Shown here one piece after another: positions 23,755 to 35,663 of a stretch of DNA of 64,000 bases; the stretch's first letter is position 1, and each line of letters starts with the position of its first letter. The position numbers were made by a program, and so were the translations under genes. The stretch is from Polytrichum commune. Taxonomy: Eukaryota > Streptophyta > Polytrichopsida > Polytrichales > Polytrichaceae. Location of the stretch: NCBI GenBank assembly GCA_950295325.1, contig OX485809.1:23138144-23202143 (forward strand), in the 5' to 3' direction. A model generated the notes under the pieces. That model was not told where the DNA came from. It did no database searches and saw only the letters and a program-made list of their open reading frames with translations.

Positions 23755-24500
23755 CTCGCGTACTTGTTCAAAACACCTATCAAAAGGGAGGGTGAAAACG
23801 TTGATTAATATTGTAAAACCCAAAGGTTGTTATTCTAAGCTAAAGTAATCTCTCTTTTGGGTTTTGAGACCTCAATTAGTGTACATTACTTATGGTATTT
23901 AGTGTCACATGCGTAATAATGTCACTTACCTTATTTCTAAGGTGTATGCTAATTTACACTAATGATCAACAACTTCACCATTAGTGTCACCTCATGATAC
24001 TTGGTGCTCAAGTGTGCTTACTGTTCTCTTGGCATGAGTGTGTTACATATTGTTAGGAGGTGTATGCCTATGTTACACAATGGTCTACAAGTTGATAACA
24101 AGTGCACACAAATGACACTAGTGTGCATTATGACAAATGACAAATGACAAATGGCATTAGTGTGCTCAAAATATCTTCCCTTTGCATACTAGAATGTAAT
24201 CACATGACACTTGTCATTGTTCTACTCTTGCATACTAAAGCACAAAACTACATCTCAAATCTCCCAATGTGCTACACTAAATGTCATAATGTCAAATAAA
24301 ATTCACTCCGACAAATTATTCATGTTGACAAATAGTATCATATTGACAATTAGCAGACGTGGCACATTTAGTTTGGATTGTTTGCTAATAGTTTGCATGA
24401 CACTAAATATCATAAACCAACATTGAGCTTAAATTGGGATGAATCAACAACTAACTTATAGGGGATCAATTTTTGGTACCGTAGGTTGATAGCCAATATG
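23755..24500 (+). repeat. Dispersed repeat D, copy 2, interrupted by a family A MITE
   Basis: Left part 23755-23877 (CACCTATCAAAAGGGAGGGTG, GGTTGTTATTCTAAGC) and right part 24425-24500 (TTAAATTGGGATGAATCAAC, AACTTATAGGGGATC) together match copies 1 and 3, with the 547-bp family A element between them. Confidence 0.65.
23878..24424 (-). mobile_element. MITE-like element, family A copy 2
   Basis: Terminal inverted repeats are TATGGTATTTAGTGTCACATGC (23891) and GCATGACACTAAATATCATA (24396). It is the reverse-oriented relative of 7271-7853. It contains GACAAAT repeated three times at 24132-24152. It interrupts a copy of dispersed repeat D (23755-24500), so it inserted after that copy. Confidence 0.75.
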
Positions 24501-24906
24501 GCACAAGTGTGTTGGATAAATGTTTGAAGTGCTAGAATTTGGTCCAACACTTCAAACTAATAATTTCAAAAATTCCAACACTTTCCCTACAACATTTTTC
24601 ACAATTTCAACTAGGTCACAAATATCCAAGCAATAGGTATAATGTGTTCACATGACACATGACATTTGTCCTTCGTTTTAGTATATAAGTCCTCCCCATG
24701 AGGTGTCCACAATCCATGTGGGATATGTAAACTTGAGAGATGAAGCCCCAACAATAATAACATTATTAAGCATTGTGCGTTCATTCATGTGGGCCCCCAA
24801 GAATATAACCATGAGATGCTCCAACGAGTGCATATCCAAACATTGAACTAGTAACGACAACAACATTGTGGATGGGAATGCACATGAGATGACACTAGAG
24901 GCAGGA

Positions 24907-25105
24907 AGGTTGGCAATCATTGCCAATGTGAAAACAAAAATTTAGGATTCAACAACCATTCGCAATGTGAAGATAAAGATCCGAGATAAGGATGCCATTC
25001 ACAACGTCAAGACGAAGATCCAAAATAACAATGCCACTAAAAATGTGAAGACAAAAATCCATGATGTTAATGCCATTCACAATATGAAGACCAAATATCA
25101 TGTGG
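24907..25105 (+). repeat. 39-bp minisatellite, about 4-5 units
   Basis: Units of the form GCCATTCACAATGTGAAGAC + AAAGATCCAAGATAA repeat with substitutions. On the plus strand they encode a 13-residue repeat (AIHNVKTKIQDNN-like). The ORF has no recognised domain and no other coding sign. Confidence 0.75.
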
Positions 25106-27919
25106 AGAAATCCATTTCCACCATGCACCTTATGCAACCATCATATTCTTCTCAAACCATAGTTTGCAGCTACCTCCAAAAGGGGCCATGTCCTTATACT
25201 ATGCCAACCTTCTCTTGAACCCGACTCCTAGTCACAGTCAGACAAGATAATTCGTAGGAGCCCAACAAGGCCCGCCGTAGGGACTTCTAGTGGATATGTA
25301 GGTTGTGTGCACTTCATAATAATCATATCCTCCACCTCCTTAGTGAAACGAGCTCTTGCATGTGCACGTTTTGCTTCAATTTCCATAAGCTCCTTGCTTT
25401 GCATTGATTGCTTGTCTCCATTGGCACTAGGTAGTCATTTTTTGTTCGTAGGTGATTGAATGTCATTGCCAAAACCAGGCTAGATGAACCACTATCTTCA
25501 ATAGCATGTTTGACCACCTTGTCAATGATGGTGTCCACCTTCAGTAAGCTAGTTAAATCAACACCCAAGTTTGTTTGCGGTACCTCAACACATGCGCATG
25601 AGGATTATACTTAAAGAATGTCGAAGGAGCCTTGCTGACTAATAGTGGTGAAGGTTGTAGCATCCAAATGCTCTGTCTATTGTGGTTACATCCGGTGGGA
25701 CAATTTGGATGTGTGCGGTTACGCATATAGGGATAGTTCCCGATTGGGATGTAAAAGGGAGAATGGGCATTTTTGTATATGTGGTTACAAATTCCCACGC
25801 GGATTGTGATTGCGTGGGTCTAATAACCAGGGCCGCAGAGGATTTACGAGTAAATTTCATTCCCCTTGACTAAATGACACGTCCAAATTTCTTGGAAGAG
25901 GATGTTCTCCATTTCCTCACTAGGGTTGGGGCATTGACATCAATGTATGTGGACAACTCCTCTACATCAAGGTGGTCTCTTGTTTGGTCACTGCTATTAT
26001 TACTTGTTTTCCTTTCAATTCTCCTTGCCCTTTGCCATGCATTGGGTATATGGACCTATCATGCTTTGTGTCTATGGCAATGTGTCAAATGGCCAACACC
26101 TCCCCATTTTCTATCTTCTTTGCTATTGCGAGGGATAGTCCAATGATTTTCACGTTAGGGAAGATAGGCAATCCCTCACCTTTTTTTTGTAACTAGGAAC
26201 CCAAGGACCTTGCTTACATCCTCTCCAACAATGCTTGCTTATTCTCAACTTGCTTGAATACTCCTCCCCACAATAGGTACACAACAAATCGGGCAGCTCA
26301 TTTGACGCAATGATGGACTCCACCTTAGTGTTTACAAGGTCCTCATGAAGCTCGTTGTACACACATAGCGTAACCCACTACTCAACATACATATTATTGC
26401 CCATGTTTACACATAAGCGCACCAACCCTTCTTGGTGAAGCACAATTAGGGACTTTTAGCAATTGTCAAATTCATCCATGGCTTGCAAATTGGGAGGGCA
26501 CATAACCATCACAGGTGGGACTGTAACCCTCATAATAATGACTTTAGAATAGGCAAGGGGTTTTGTAACCCCCAATTGCAAGACTCCAACTGTTGCGGGG
26601 GGCTTGCATGGGGATTGAATTATGTGGCACTTCAAACATGAATGGCACAACAACATGTTGTCAAGAGGTTGAGGTTTCTTCCAAAAGTATAACAACCTCG
26701 TTATGATTTGGACAAAGGATCAACAAGAATGACCTTATAATTGTACATTAGAAACCCTAAATAGCAATTTGAGTGAACATATGGCAATTGTGTCAAGATA
26801 GATGCACATTGTTTACTTCACACAATGCGATTTTGATGGGGAGAGGAGAATACGATAATGCATATGGTGTACAAACAATCATTTGAAAGCATAAAGAGCA
26901 CCCATAAACTACTACACTTCACTAGATGATATCCAACAATGTCTCAACAAATAAACAAACACAACCCAATTTCATTGGGCACTTTTGAATTTTGTTAATG
27001 ATTATGGTGTGTAAACATATTTGTAATCAACATAAATGAACCCTAATCAGCTACACCTCAACTGGATAATATGTGAATGCCTCCGTGAGTGAACAACCAC
27101 AATGCAATTTCCATGGGCAAAGGTGAATTTAGTATTGAGTACAATGTTTGAAAACAATGATTTTAAATCACATAAAGGAGCCTTAAACAACTACACTTCA
27201 ATAGGAGAATAGAGTAGAAGGTGAGCACATTTGCAAAGAAGTTTGCAACACTCACATGTGCAAGAAACCCCTATTAAATTTGCAACGCGCCTCATTGTTG
27301 CACTTCACCACCATGAATTTCACTTGCCGATCCACAACCCTCTCCCACATTCTACTCGTGGTGTTGTCTTGCACTCTCCAAACAATCCACTTCTCAAGTG
27401 GTCACAAAGTTTGGGATACCCTAGAGCAACTAACGGCCAAAGAGATTGAATGGGACAAGTTGTGAATTGCAATCATAGCTTCGTTGATTTGTTGGACATC
27501 ACCAACCATAGTTTCCTACTTGCAATGAGTTTCTTCGATGCTTCGTCAACATCAAAACAAAAACCCTAAAAATCAAAGCTTCCCACGCAACTCAAAGTAT
27601 CTCATCACCTCCCATCCTACACTTACCTACCCACCCACCATGATCATGGAAATGCCTAAGGACTCCTACATCATACATACATCATGTTGTCATTCTATTA
27701 TTAAAACCAACCTACTTGTAACCAAATTATTGTGGGAAAGACCATGAGGGAATAAAGTAACCCCGTGCCATAACCAATATGGTAATAGTTTACGAAGTGA
27801 TCACGCGTGAACGCGATGGTTACATGTTATGCCGTGGGCGTTTGTAACCACAACGGTTACGAAGGGATGATTTGTTATGGTTACATGGGTCATTTGCGAG
27901 CTGAAACGTGACCCCACCC
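25106..27919. other. No gene recognised; scattered minus-strand ORFs
   Basis: Minus-strand frames at 25323-25568, 26150-26362 (with CTYCGEEYSSKLRISKHCWRGC, broken below, vaguely zinc-finger-like) and 26456-26695 might be pieces of one decayed transposon protein, but no family was identified. GGTTAC/GTAACC words cluster at 25680-25800 and 27750-27890. Confidence 0.4.
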
Positions 27920-27968
27920 TCCAAAAAAAGGAAAAAGGAAAAAGGAAAAAAGAAAAAAGAAAAAAGAG
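27920..27968. repeat. Purine microsatellite (GGAAAAA)n / (GAAAAAA)n
   Basis: CCAAAAAAAGG then repeated GGAAAAA and GAAAAAA units. Lys-rich ORFs across it are artefacts. Confidence 0.9.
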
Positions 27969-29501
27969 GAAGCATCGGGTTGTGCATGGAAAAGATTGTC
28001 ATGGCAACCGAGGCAAGTCCGTTTCCAAAGGAACCAACACACTCCTTGCAATTAAGTTTCATGGCCCAGATAATGTGAGGTTGCAGAGACATGGACTAGA
28101 TAGCTTGATAGGTGCATGTGGATGAATAGGTGTACTTACCCATCAACAAACATAGAGAATCTTGAAACAACAATCAATATTTTGGAAAATTTTAATCTGA
28201 CAACTTTTGAAATAAATTACATGCTATAAAATGGTCAAATCTTTTGAAATATGTAGGTCAAACATACAGAGAGAGCTGGGCATTTGCTTGAACAAATTCT
28301 ATGCTTACTCTCCAGCATAGTTCCTTCTTAGTACATCCTCTTGTTTAGAGGCCATATCATTCCATTACATATCTATAAACCTTCCAAAACCCAGGAGGGT
28401 GGGTGGGATCATCCCTCTTGATCACAACATTGCAAGATTACTTCTAAGTATTTACAAAATGTCTCTACTTGGTATGTGTCTAAAGCATTACTAAAACCTT
28501 TGAGTATTTACACCACTAAGGTTGTAAGTTTTTCCACCCTTAAGTGAAATAATGCATAACATATCCGATACATATCAAGTCACTATCAAACGAGTAAATG
28601 CCTCTTATTCAAAAAATACTTCAAGTCTCATTCACAAGTAAAAGAGGCTTTGTATTAAGCCTTGCACACACAATATTTTTGCATGAAGATGAAATACAAA
28701 ACCTAAGATGGCCGTCCAAAATGTGAAGGGTCTGCCTCACATGTGCCCATGCCACCAACCAAATCCAAAGAGAGGGTCAGTAACGTACACGAGGTGAATA
28801 ACAGCAGAACCCAATTGTTATCTATGTCACACAAATGAATACGGTAAAATCATATGGTTTGTATCTAAGAATACATAACAATTTTAAGTACTCTACCTGT
28901 TCCTTGGCCATTTGAGCTTAGTGTGTAACAATACTGAGGCCGGTAGTGTACACCTTCCACAAGTCCTCACAAACTTACACTAATCCGAGTAGTTACTTAG
29001 GGTAAAACTGCCTAAGCGGTTTTAACCTTTGAGAGGAGGGTTCAATGCTTTCCCCACCTTTCATATATGATTAGGTAAAAGCTCTCATCCGTAGATCCTT
29101 AGTGTGAGATCTATGATTGCAAACAATTAAGTAAACCTCACTTAGCCCTAGAACACTAAGTTCATTAGGGTTATGCTTTTTTACTAAATTTGTTCATCTA
29201 TGGCACAGTAAGAACAAAGTATATATATAGAGAGACTTGATGACGGTTTAGAATGAGTAAACGAATTGGGCCTGCTTACCTTAAACATAAGATGAGTTGA
29301 TACAAACTTCCCATGCCTGTGGGTGACAATGTGCTCAATATGTACATTGAGTGATTACTTATTTTATTTTCATTGTAGGGACCATAAGTCTTATCTTAAA
29401 ACGTGCAACTTGTGAATTGAATGGTACAAGTGAGAGACATTAAAGTACGTAAGTACACTGAAGATATTGTATGGAGTCAATGAATGGGGAGAAGTAGACC
29501 T
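27969..29501. other. No gene recognised
   Basis: AT-rich, no ORF over 60 codons past 28125, no repeat recognised. Confidence 0.55.
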
Positions 29502-29725
29502 CTACACTAAATATTGTATGTAGTGTCACTTACTAGTTGGAATTATGCAATGGTATAACTATTTACTGTATATCTCATTTTTTGCCAACAAATGTTGAAG
29601 TGGTTGTTTGAACATTATAGAACATTAACATCTTTACTTGATAAAAAAATTACACTAATAGTATAAAGATATACTATTGTGTAACTCCAGATATTGAAGT
29701 GACACTAAATCAATGTGTCGTGTAG
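29502..29725. mobile_element. MITE-like element, family C copy 1
   Basis: 224 bp, CTACACTAAATATTGTATG...GACACTAAATC...GTGTAG. Internal inverted pairing AATTATGCAATGGTATAAC with TATTGTGTAACTCC. Shares AACATTATAGAACAT with the other family C copies. Confidence 0.7.
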
Positions 29726-29880
29726 TTACAGATGAATCGGTAGAGTTTGAAAAATAATTGGTTGAAGTTCAAGACTTTGTGAAAATAACTAATCAGTTTA
29801 GAGGAATATGTCAAATATATGTCAAATTATTAGAGAAAATTTGGAAGATCACCACATGTAACTGGTTGGACTTGGAAACA

Positions 29881-30105
29881 CTACATTGATTATCCCTAGT
29901 TAGTGTGTGTTACTATTTGAAGTTACATACTGCAATAACGTCTTACTCATGAGTTCAATTTTTATTAACGAACGTTCAATTGGTTTTTCAAACATTATAG
30001 AACATACATGACTTTTCTTGGTAGTAATATTACATTCTCAATAAAGAACCATAGCATTGCGTATCTATGAATAGTAAGACACACTAATTGGGATAATAAA
30101 TGTAG
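29881..30105. mobile_element. MITE-like element, family C copy 2
   Basis: 225 bp. Inverted ends CTACATTGATTATCCCTAGTTAGTGTG and ACACTAATTGGGATAATAAATGTAG. Strong similarity to 39118-39334 through GAAGTTACATACTGCAATAAC, GAGTTCAATTTT and CATTATAGAACAT. Confidence 0.8.
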
Positions 30106-31504
30106 GATTCTGACATATTATGCCCAAAATATCTCCGGACTTTATATGATAGACCACTTGGATCTTAGAAATGATTAAATGTTGGATATTGAAAGACTTT
30201 GGAAAATAAATGGGTACTTTTAAGTAGACTTCCCTAGTTATGTTATTGATCTTATTCATACACCAAAATCTGAGTGATATGTAATTAGGTGTGGTTCCAA
30301 GGACAAATATGAAAAAAAAAAACCATATTTATAAAGAAATTGGATTACATGCTCAAAATATGATAAGTGTTATAGGCTTGATAGTCAACATAATTGAACG
30401 GTACTTCTATGAACATTCAATGAAGACACAAATAATCACTTCGATAATAAAAATAAAATAAATATCATATACTCTCTTAAAATTATGAGGAAAGTGGCTA
30501 GAGCTTTGATTTATATTTGCAAACTATCTCGTACTAAATGCGTGGTTCATATCCTAGGGGAAGTGGGGCCCGCTCGGAAGATCTAACCGTGTAGGACCCA
30601 TCTACCTTAGTAGGTGTAAAAGCATGACCCCAACTATATCTTCATAAGAGCCCAATTTTTATTCGACAAAAGACACATCATCCATAGGTGCTCAACATAG
30701 AGTTCTGAAAGATGATGACCGACTTGTAATTAGCAACATGGACACATGAGCTCGTCATTTATTGACGTGCATTATTGTATTTATCGATACAAAAAAATCA
30801 CTATCTTATGCCAAGAAGGATTGGTATTTCACCGACACAAAACGATTGTTTGGGTATCATGTGTTGGTAGTGTTTTTAGAGTTTACATTGCAAATTTTGT
30901 TGTTGTGAACACATACACAATTCATTCAAATGATTCACATAAAACATGCGCCTTTGACTATGTTTGCGACAAACTCAAGAAACATGGTGTTGATACGACT
31001 ATATCCAAAAGAGATGATGTGGTACGATGATGAAAAACCATTACTACATCCGTGCAAGCCATTCACCCATGCATGAGACACATCTCCCTCTCTCCCTCTT
31101 TCTTTTGACCACCAACATCCAAAACTCCAAAGTTGAATGACATGGACGTATAAAGCAAGACCAACAACACTTAGCTCAATTGGAAGGATAACAATTTCTT
31201 GTTGTTGAGATGCATGTAGATATCGAACCCAATACCTGGATTTGTTTCATAATACCCACTCATGATGGGGTAATGGTAAAAACATATTCTCTATGGGTTG
31301 GTTGTAGACTCTAAGTTCATTAGACTCTTTCAGGTCTCTAATAGCAATACATGGGATGAAATAGTTGCAAAGGTTTGTCTCTCATTAGCAGGTTGGATTG
31401 CGACTGTCAATCATGTCCTCTTGTCCTCTTTTTGGTAAGGCAAATGGGTCTAAAATGGTTACTTTTCTGATTAGCACATATTTCCTAGGATATAACATAC
31501 ACAC
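30106..31504. other. No gene recognised
   Basis: A 94-codon ORF at 30746-31030 has no domain. A B-box-like GGTTCATATCC lies at about 30546, upstream of the tRNA-like segment at 31168. Confidence 0.45.
31168..31236 (+). mobile_element. tRNA-like SINE-type promoter
   Basis: CTTAGCTCAATTGGAAGGAT is a good A-box/D-arm; GTAGATATCGAACCC is a B-box-like T-arm about 35 bases on. The distal acceptor half is not paired. Read as a tRNA-derived SINE remnant. Confidence 0.42.
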
Positions 31505-31775
31505 ATGTTTAGTACAAGATGATTGGCAAATTCAATTTGAAGTTGTAATCACTTTCCTCACAATGTTTGGAGCTCATATGAATATTATGTTCATTAACAT
31601 AATGAAAATTCATGTGTCCGTTAGATGTTCATAGAGGTTCCCCCAATTACGTTGATTATTGGACCTAGAATAATTACCATATTATGATCACAATATCCAA
31701 TCTCTTCTAAACACATGTCTATGGTATTTGCTTATGGAGCCATGCCAAACCACATACCACTCATAATAAAGATGT
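31505..31775 (+). repeat. Dispersed repeat G, copy 2
   Basis: TTTAGTACAAGATGATTGGC, ATGAATATTATGTTCATTA, CCCCCAATTACGTTGATTAT, TGGACCTAGAATAATTA, CCAATCTCTTCTAAACACA and CCACATACCACTCATAATA follow the same order as the copy at 11858. Confidence 0.6.
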
Positions 31776-32326
31776 CCTAATGGGGAAAACATTCAAGTAG
31801 GATTTTTTACATTCATTACTATATGGGCTAGGTCTAAAAGTGAGTTGAAGAAAATCAAGATTATCTTCATAATTATCCTTGGTCAAGCTTAGAGTCTACT
31901 TCTCACACTAGAGTTAGTTGGCAAGTTTGTATGGTGCTTAGGGACCTTGGTGATTTTAAGGATTACTACTCTTGAAAAGTACATTAAAGGTTGTGTTTTG
32001 GGCTCTCTTTGCAATTGAATTTTCAATTTGTGTCATTTCTTTTATAAATGCATTAAAGGCAGTTGTACGAGCAAGTGGGTGGTGGTACTAGTGGTGATGC
32101 TCCCAATACACCCTAAACTCCATAATGTCACACACTCTCTAATATCCCGAAGCTTTAGGGAACATATGTTCGTAGTTCAAATTTCACTCCTTATTGTCAC
32201 ATTTTTCTCCCTCATATCATGGAATTTGTCATTAATGCAAACCACCAAAGAAGTCAATCCACACCCTTACATTGCGCCATGTGTCAACATGTGGAGTGTC
32301 ACCTTCTTATTCTTATTCTCATTCTT

Positions 32327-32357
<31 letters not shown>

Positions 32358-32812
32358 TGCCACTTGTTGAATGATGGTGCATGTGTCCGCCACATCGCCC
32401 GGGAAGGCCAAGTGGAGTGAACCACACTAGCGCAAGTGGTGGGAGAACAAATTCAAATTGTCCTCACATCTCCTTTGTGTTATTCTATAATGCCACATGC
32501 TACGCTAATTCTATACTATCACGCATCCATGTTAACACTACAAAACTCTATAATATCACGTGCACTTTGGTTGCCACAAGTGTGATACTATGGAGTTTAG
32601 AGTGTATTTTCGAATGTCCAACTCCTTTTGCAACACCAAATGAGGATGACTCAACCGTCTCCTCATTTCTAGTGGAAACCAAATGTCTGGTGGTGTTTTA
32701 TTTGAAGGAAAAATAACATATTGGTGATTCCCACATTTGGCATCAAGCGGCACAAGCTCAATCTCCATGCTCCCTTTCCATGAGACTTACCAATCCTTGA
32801 TCCTCTAAGCAA
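31776..32812. other. No gene recognised apart from a TTC tract
   Basis: Overlapping ORFs at 32028-32420, 32381-32716 and on the minus strand carry no motif; the first is inflated by the TTC microsatellite (poly-Phe). Confidence 0.5.
32322..32356. repeat. (TTC)n microsatellite
   Basis: About 11-12 TTC units, preceded by imperfect TTCTTA/TTCTCA units. Confidence 0.97.
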
Positions 32813-33727
32813 GTGCTTCACCGCATCTTGTGGTGGAGGAATGCATTCCATGGCAATAAATCGGGAATCTCCATCAAACGCTTAGGTCACCTTGTAAAAC
32901 ATGGTCTCCACACTATTGAGGATATTTGGAACACAAAAAGCCAAGGATGGGTCCATTGCGCAACCTTACTTCAAGATCTCAATGAAGAGGTGGTCATTTG
33001 GGATTGTCTAAAGCTCGATTTGAATATGTGATGAGATTCCTACTTGGGTTCTCCAATTCACCCATGGTGTTGCTCCTACCATTGTCTTGGTTACCGTACG
33101 CATGATGTCTTCTCCAAAATTGCCAAGTATTTCATGGGATCCTCCTTCTTGATATTGATTGAAGTTCAAGGGTATTTTCCTTTTGAAGAAGGTGCATTGA
33201 CATGTGATGCTTGGATGGTCCATGTCTATGATAGCACTATTGTCATAGGAGTGAAGAAGGTGCTAACTGATTCATATTATGGTAGATTTAATTGCCTTGT
33301 GTTCATATCTCATGAATGGTCATGATGAAATATTATTGATTTTTTACCCTTATCCTCTAAGAAACATCACATGCTCTTAAATGGTAAGTGCGGCCTTCTT
33401 AAACTTGTCCAAGATAAGTGAGTTGTTGGTCTCCAAGTTGGGTGTGCTTGCATTGGAAAACAATCTAGCACGAGTCTAAGTATTAGAGCAAAGTTGGCTT
33501 CCAATTCTCATTTTGGCTCAAGGTCGTCATAGTGAATATGAGTGGTGAGTCAAATTTCCCCCACTCTTGATACTCATTGTGGTTGTTACACTAGTCGAGT
33601 GGTGAAATCACTTTCACATTGGTTTTATGGTTGCCACTTCACCTATATGGCTTGGACATGGGTTTCCAACATGCTACACTACCTCCAAGCAACACCTTCT
33701 GATAATGGCCACTTAGAGAGTGCATGA
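32813..33727 (+). pseudogene. LINE ORF2 C-terminal remnant with zf-RVT-like motif
   Basis: ILWWRNAFHGNKSGISIKRL followed by LHTIEDIWNTKSQGWVH (32816-32960) resembles the 'low W..N..GK..L..GI....DIW' segment after the RT domain of plant LINEs. At 33560-33690 HCGCYTSRVVKSLSHWFYGC and AWTWVSNMLHYLQ resemble the zf-RVT zinc motif (H..C, then W.W). Stops and frame changes between them show decay. No RT core was recognised, and similarity is weak. Confidence 0.42.
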
Positions 33728-35516
33728 AGACATTGGTTTGTAATATGAAGTGGAGATGAAAAACCTAACCTTTGTGGAATTGTGGAATTCAAGGACCACG
33801 ATCATACTTGAAATCTCTACTTCTAGAATAATACCGAGTACTTCTCAAATTACTAGAAATTTCATGATGAGAGTTATTGGAATTTACATTACTTGAATCT
33901 TTGATTACGGATTGTATAAATGTAGCACACCTAAAAAAAATGCAAAGACATGGACCTCAAGTGTAATTGGGACATGTGAATATTATACCATAGTTTCATT
34001 AGATGCACAATGGTTTTCCTACAAGGTGACCATTTGATGAAAGTAAGTGTCCATGTCCAACTCTAGGTGTCAACTATAGGGGTAGGGGTGTCAACTCTTT
34101 AGCATATCTAGTTGGAGGGCACGGAAGACGGGGTGGTGGAGCATCCTTCATGGGTGGAGGGCAATTGACCGAGAACATGAAAAATGCCCAGGACACCTAC
34201 ATCACAATATGCGGGAAAACAAGTTGCAATGATTAGTGATTACATAAGCATCACAATCATAACAACATTCTTTGACCCTAATCATTTGAACCGAAATATG
34301 CTTAATATGCCACTAGAAATAACAATAAATGGATTTTAAAAATTCACAACATTGGTGAATTCCATTTAAATGGTATTGTATTACGATGTGGGTGCACCCA
34401 ATGGAGACAATCGATGTAGCGATACAACAAAATGACAAATATGCACATAAAACAACCCCAAACCCCATCATCGTACAAAGAATAAAGAAAAAATCATAGA
34501 CTCTAAACACATTCCCATGACGAATAGTTGCAATGGGAAGTTTGTGATGGAGAAAATGGATACAAGAAACAACTCATGGAAATAGCCAACAACATGCAAA
34601 GCACATCAAAATACCATTTACGTAGCCATGGTGTCCCAAAACCCCAAACAAACTATAATTCTACTCCCCCCCCCCCCCCCCCCACACACACACTCCCCAA
34701 TAAGCCCCTCATATTGTAACAAGCAACATGAATTGCCACACAACAACAATAATATATGTGGATGAATGGGGAAGCCAAATTCTAAATACTACAACATAAG
34801 CTTAAAACGCCTACCCAAAAAAAAAAAAAAAAACATCCATTGTCAAAAAAGAGAATCATAAAAACTATTCAGCAACTAGCCATCAAATCTATCAACCACC
34901 TCGTAGTAAAGGATTTTTTTTTAAAACTAGATACCCTAAGATAATGGCCACAAATCCGTCCCGTTTTAATGATATTTTCAATCCATACAAACAATTCATC
35001 CATCAATATCCAAATGTGGAATATAAGGGTAGGCCAAATCCAAGGAAATGTTTAGCAAAAGGTGTCCAAGTATGGAAATTACCCAAATTATCTTGTTGTA
35101 TGGTATGTGGTTCTAGTAATTGAAGTGTGGAAAACCAAACAAACTAACGAATTAACGAAAGAAAAAGCAATGAACAAATACAAAATGAAGAGATGTGGAG
35201 TTGGAACACTAGGCGCTTCGTTGCGAATGTGATGTAGGGAAGTGTGTTGGCAACAACTCTACAAAATGGTTGAGCAAAATGATGAAGTGGAAGGGGGGAA
35301 TGGGACAAAATGGTTGGTGCAATCAAAAAAATGAAAGAAATAAAGGGAACTCGTGTACACGTGGGTGGACTCTCCAAAATATCATAGATTTGGCATTGAA
35401 ATTGTTGGCATGACACGTAACACTGCCAAGGGAAAGATGAACTAGTACCGACTTTCCACGTCAATGGCCTTAATACTATTTATATCCATATTTTATATTA
35501 TTTTCATCACCCCCTC
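33728..35516. other. No gene recognised
   Basis: AT-rich. A C16-type run followed by CACACACA lies at 34667-34692 and an A17 run at 34817-34833. The minus-strand ORF at 35144-35464 lacks motifs. Confidence 0.5.
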
Positions 35517-35663
35517 TCATAACACTATTAATATCCATAACAATGTTATGTGAGACTGACAATATTATGAAGAATATTCCTCACATTCAATATGAATGCG
35601 AGGAATATTTCGTAGAGTATTGTCAGTCCCACAGAACATTGCTATGGATCTTAATAATGTTAT
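35517..35663. mobile_element. Hairpin MITE-like element (~147 bp)
   Basis: ATAACACTATTAATATCCATA, ACAATGTTATGTG, GACTGACAATATT and AATATTCCTC on the left all return as complements on the right (GAGGAATATT, AGTATTGTCAGTC, CAGAACATTG, CTATGGATCTTAATAATGTTAT). The arms span about 60-65 bp each with a short loop. The shape resembles a long miRNA-type precursor, though transcription is unknown. Confidence 0.65.

Noticed and set aside
32028-32420. 130-codon ORF with poly-Phe as a membrane protein
   Set aside because: The hydrophobic stretch is the translated TTC microsatellite; no other membrane or domain feature supports it.
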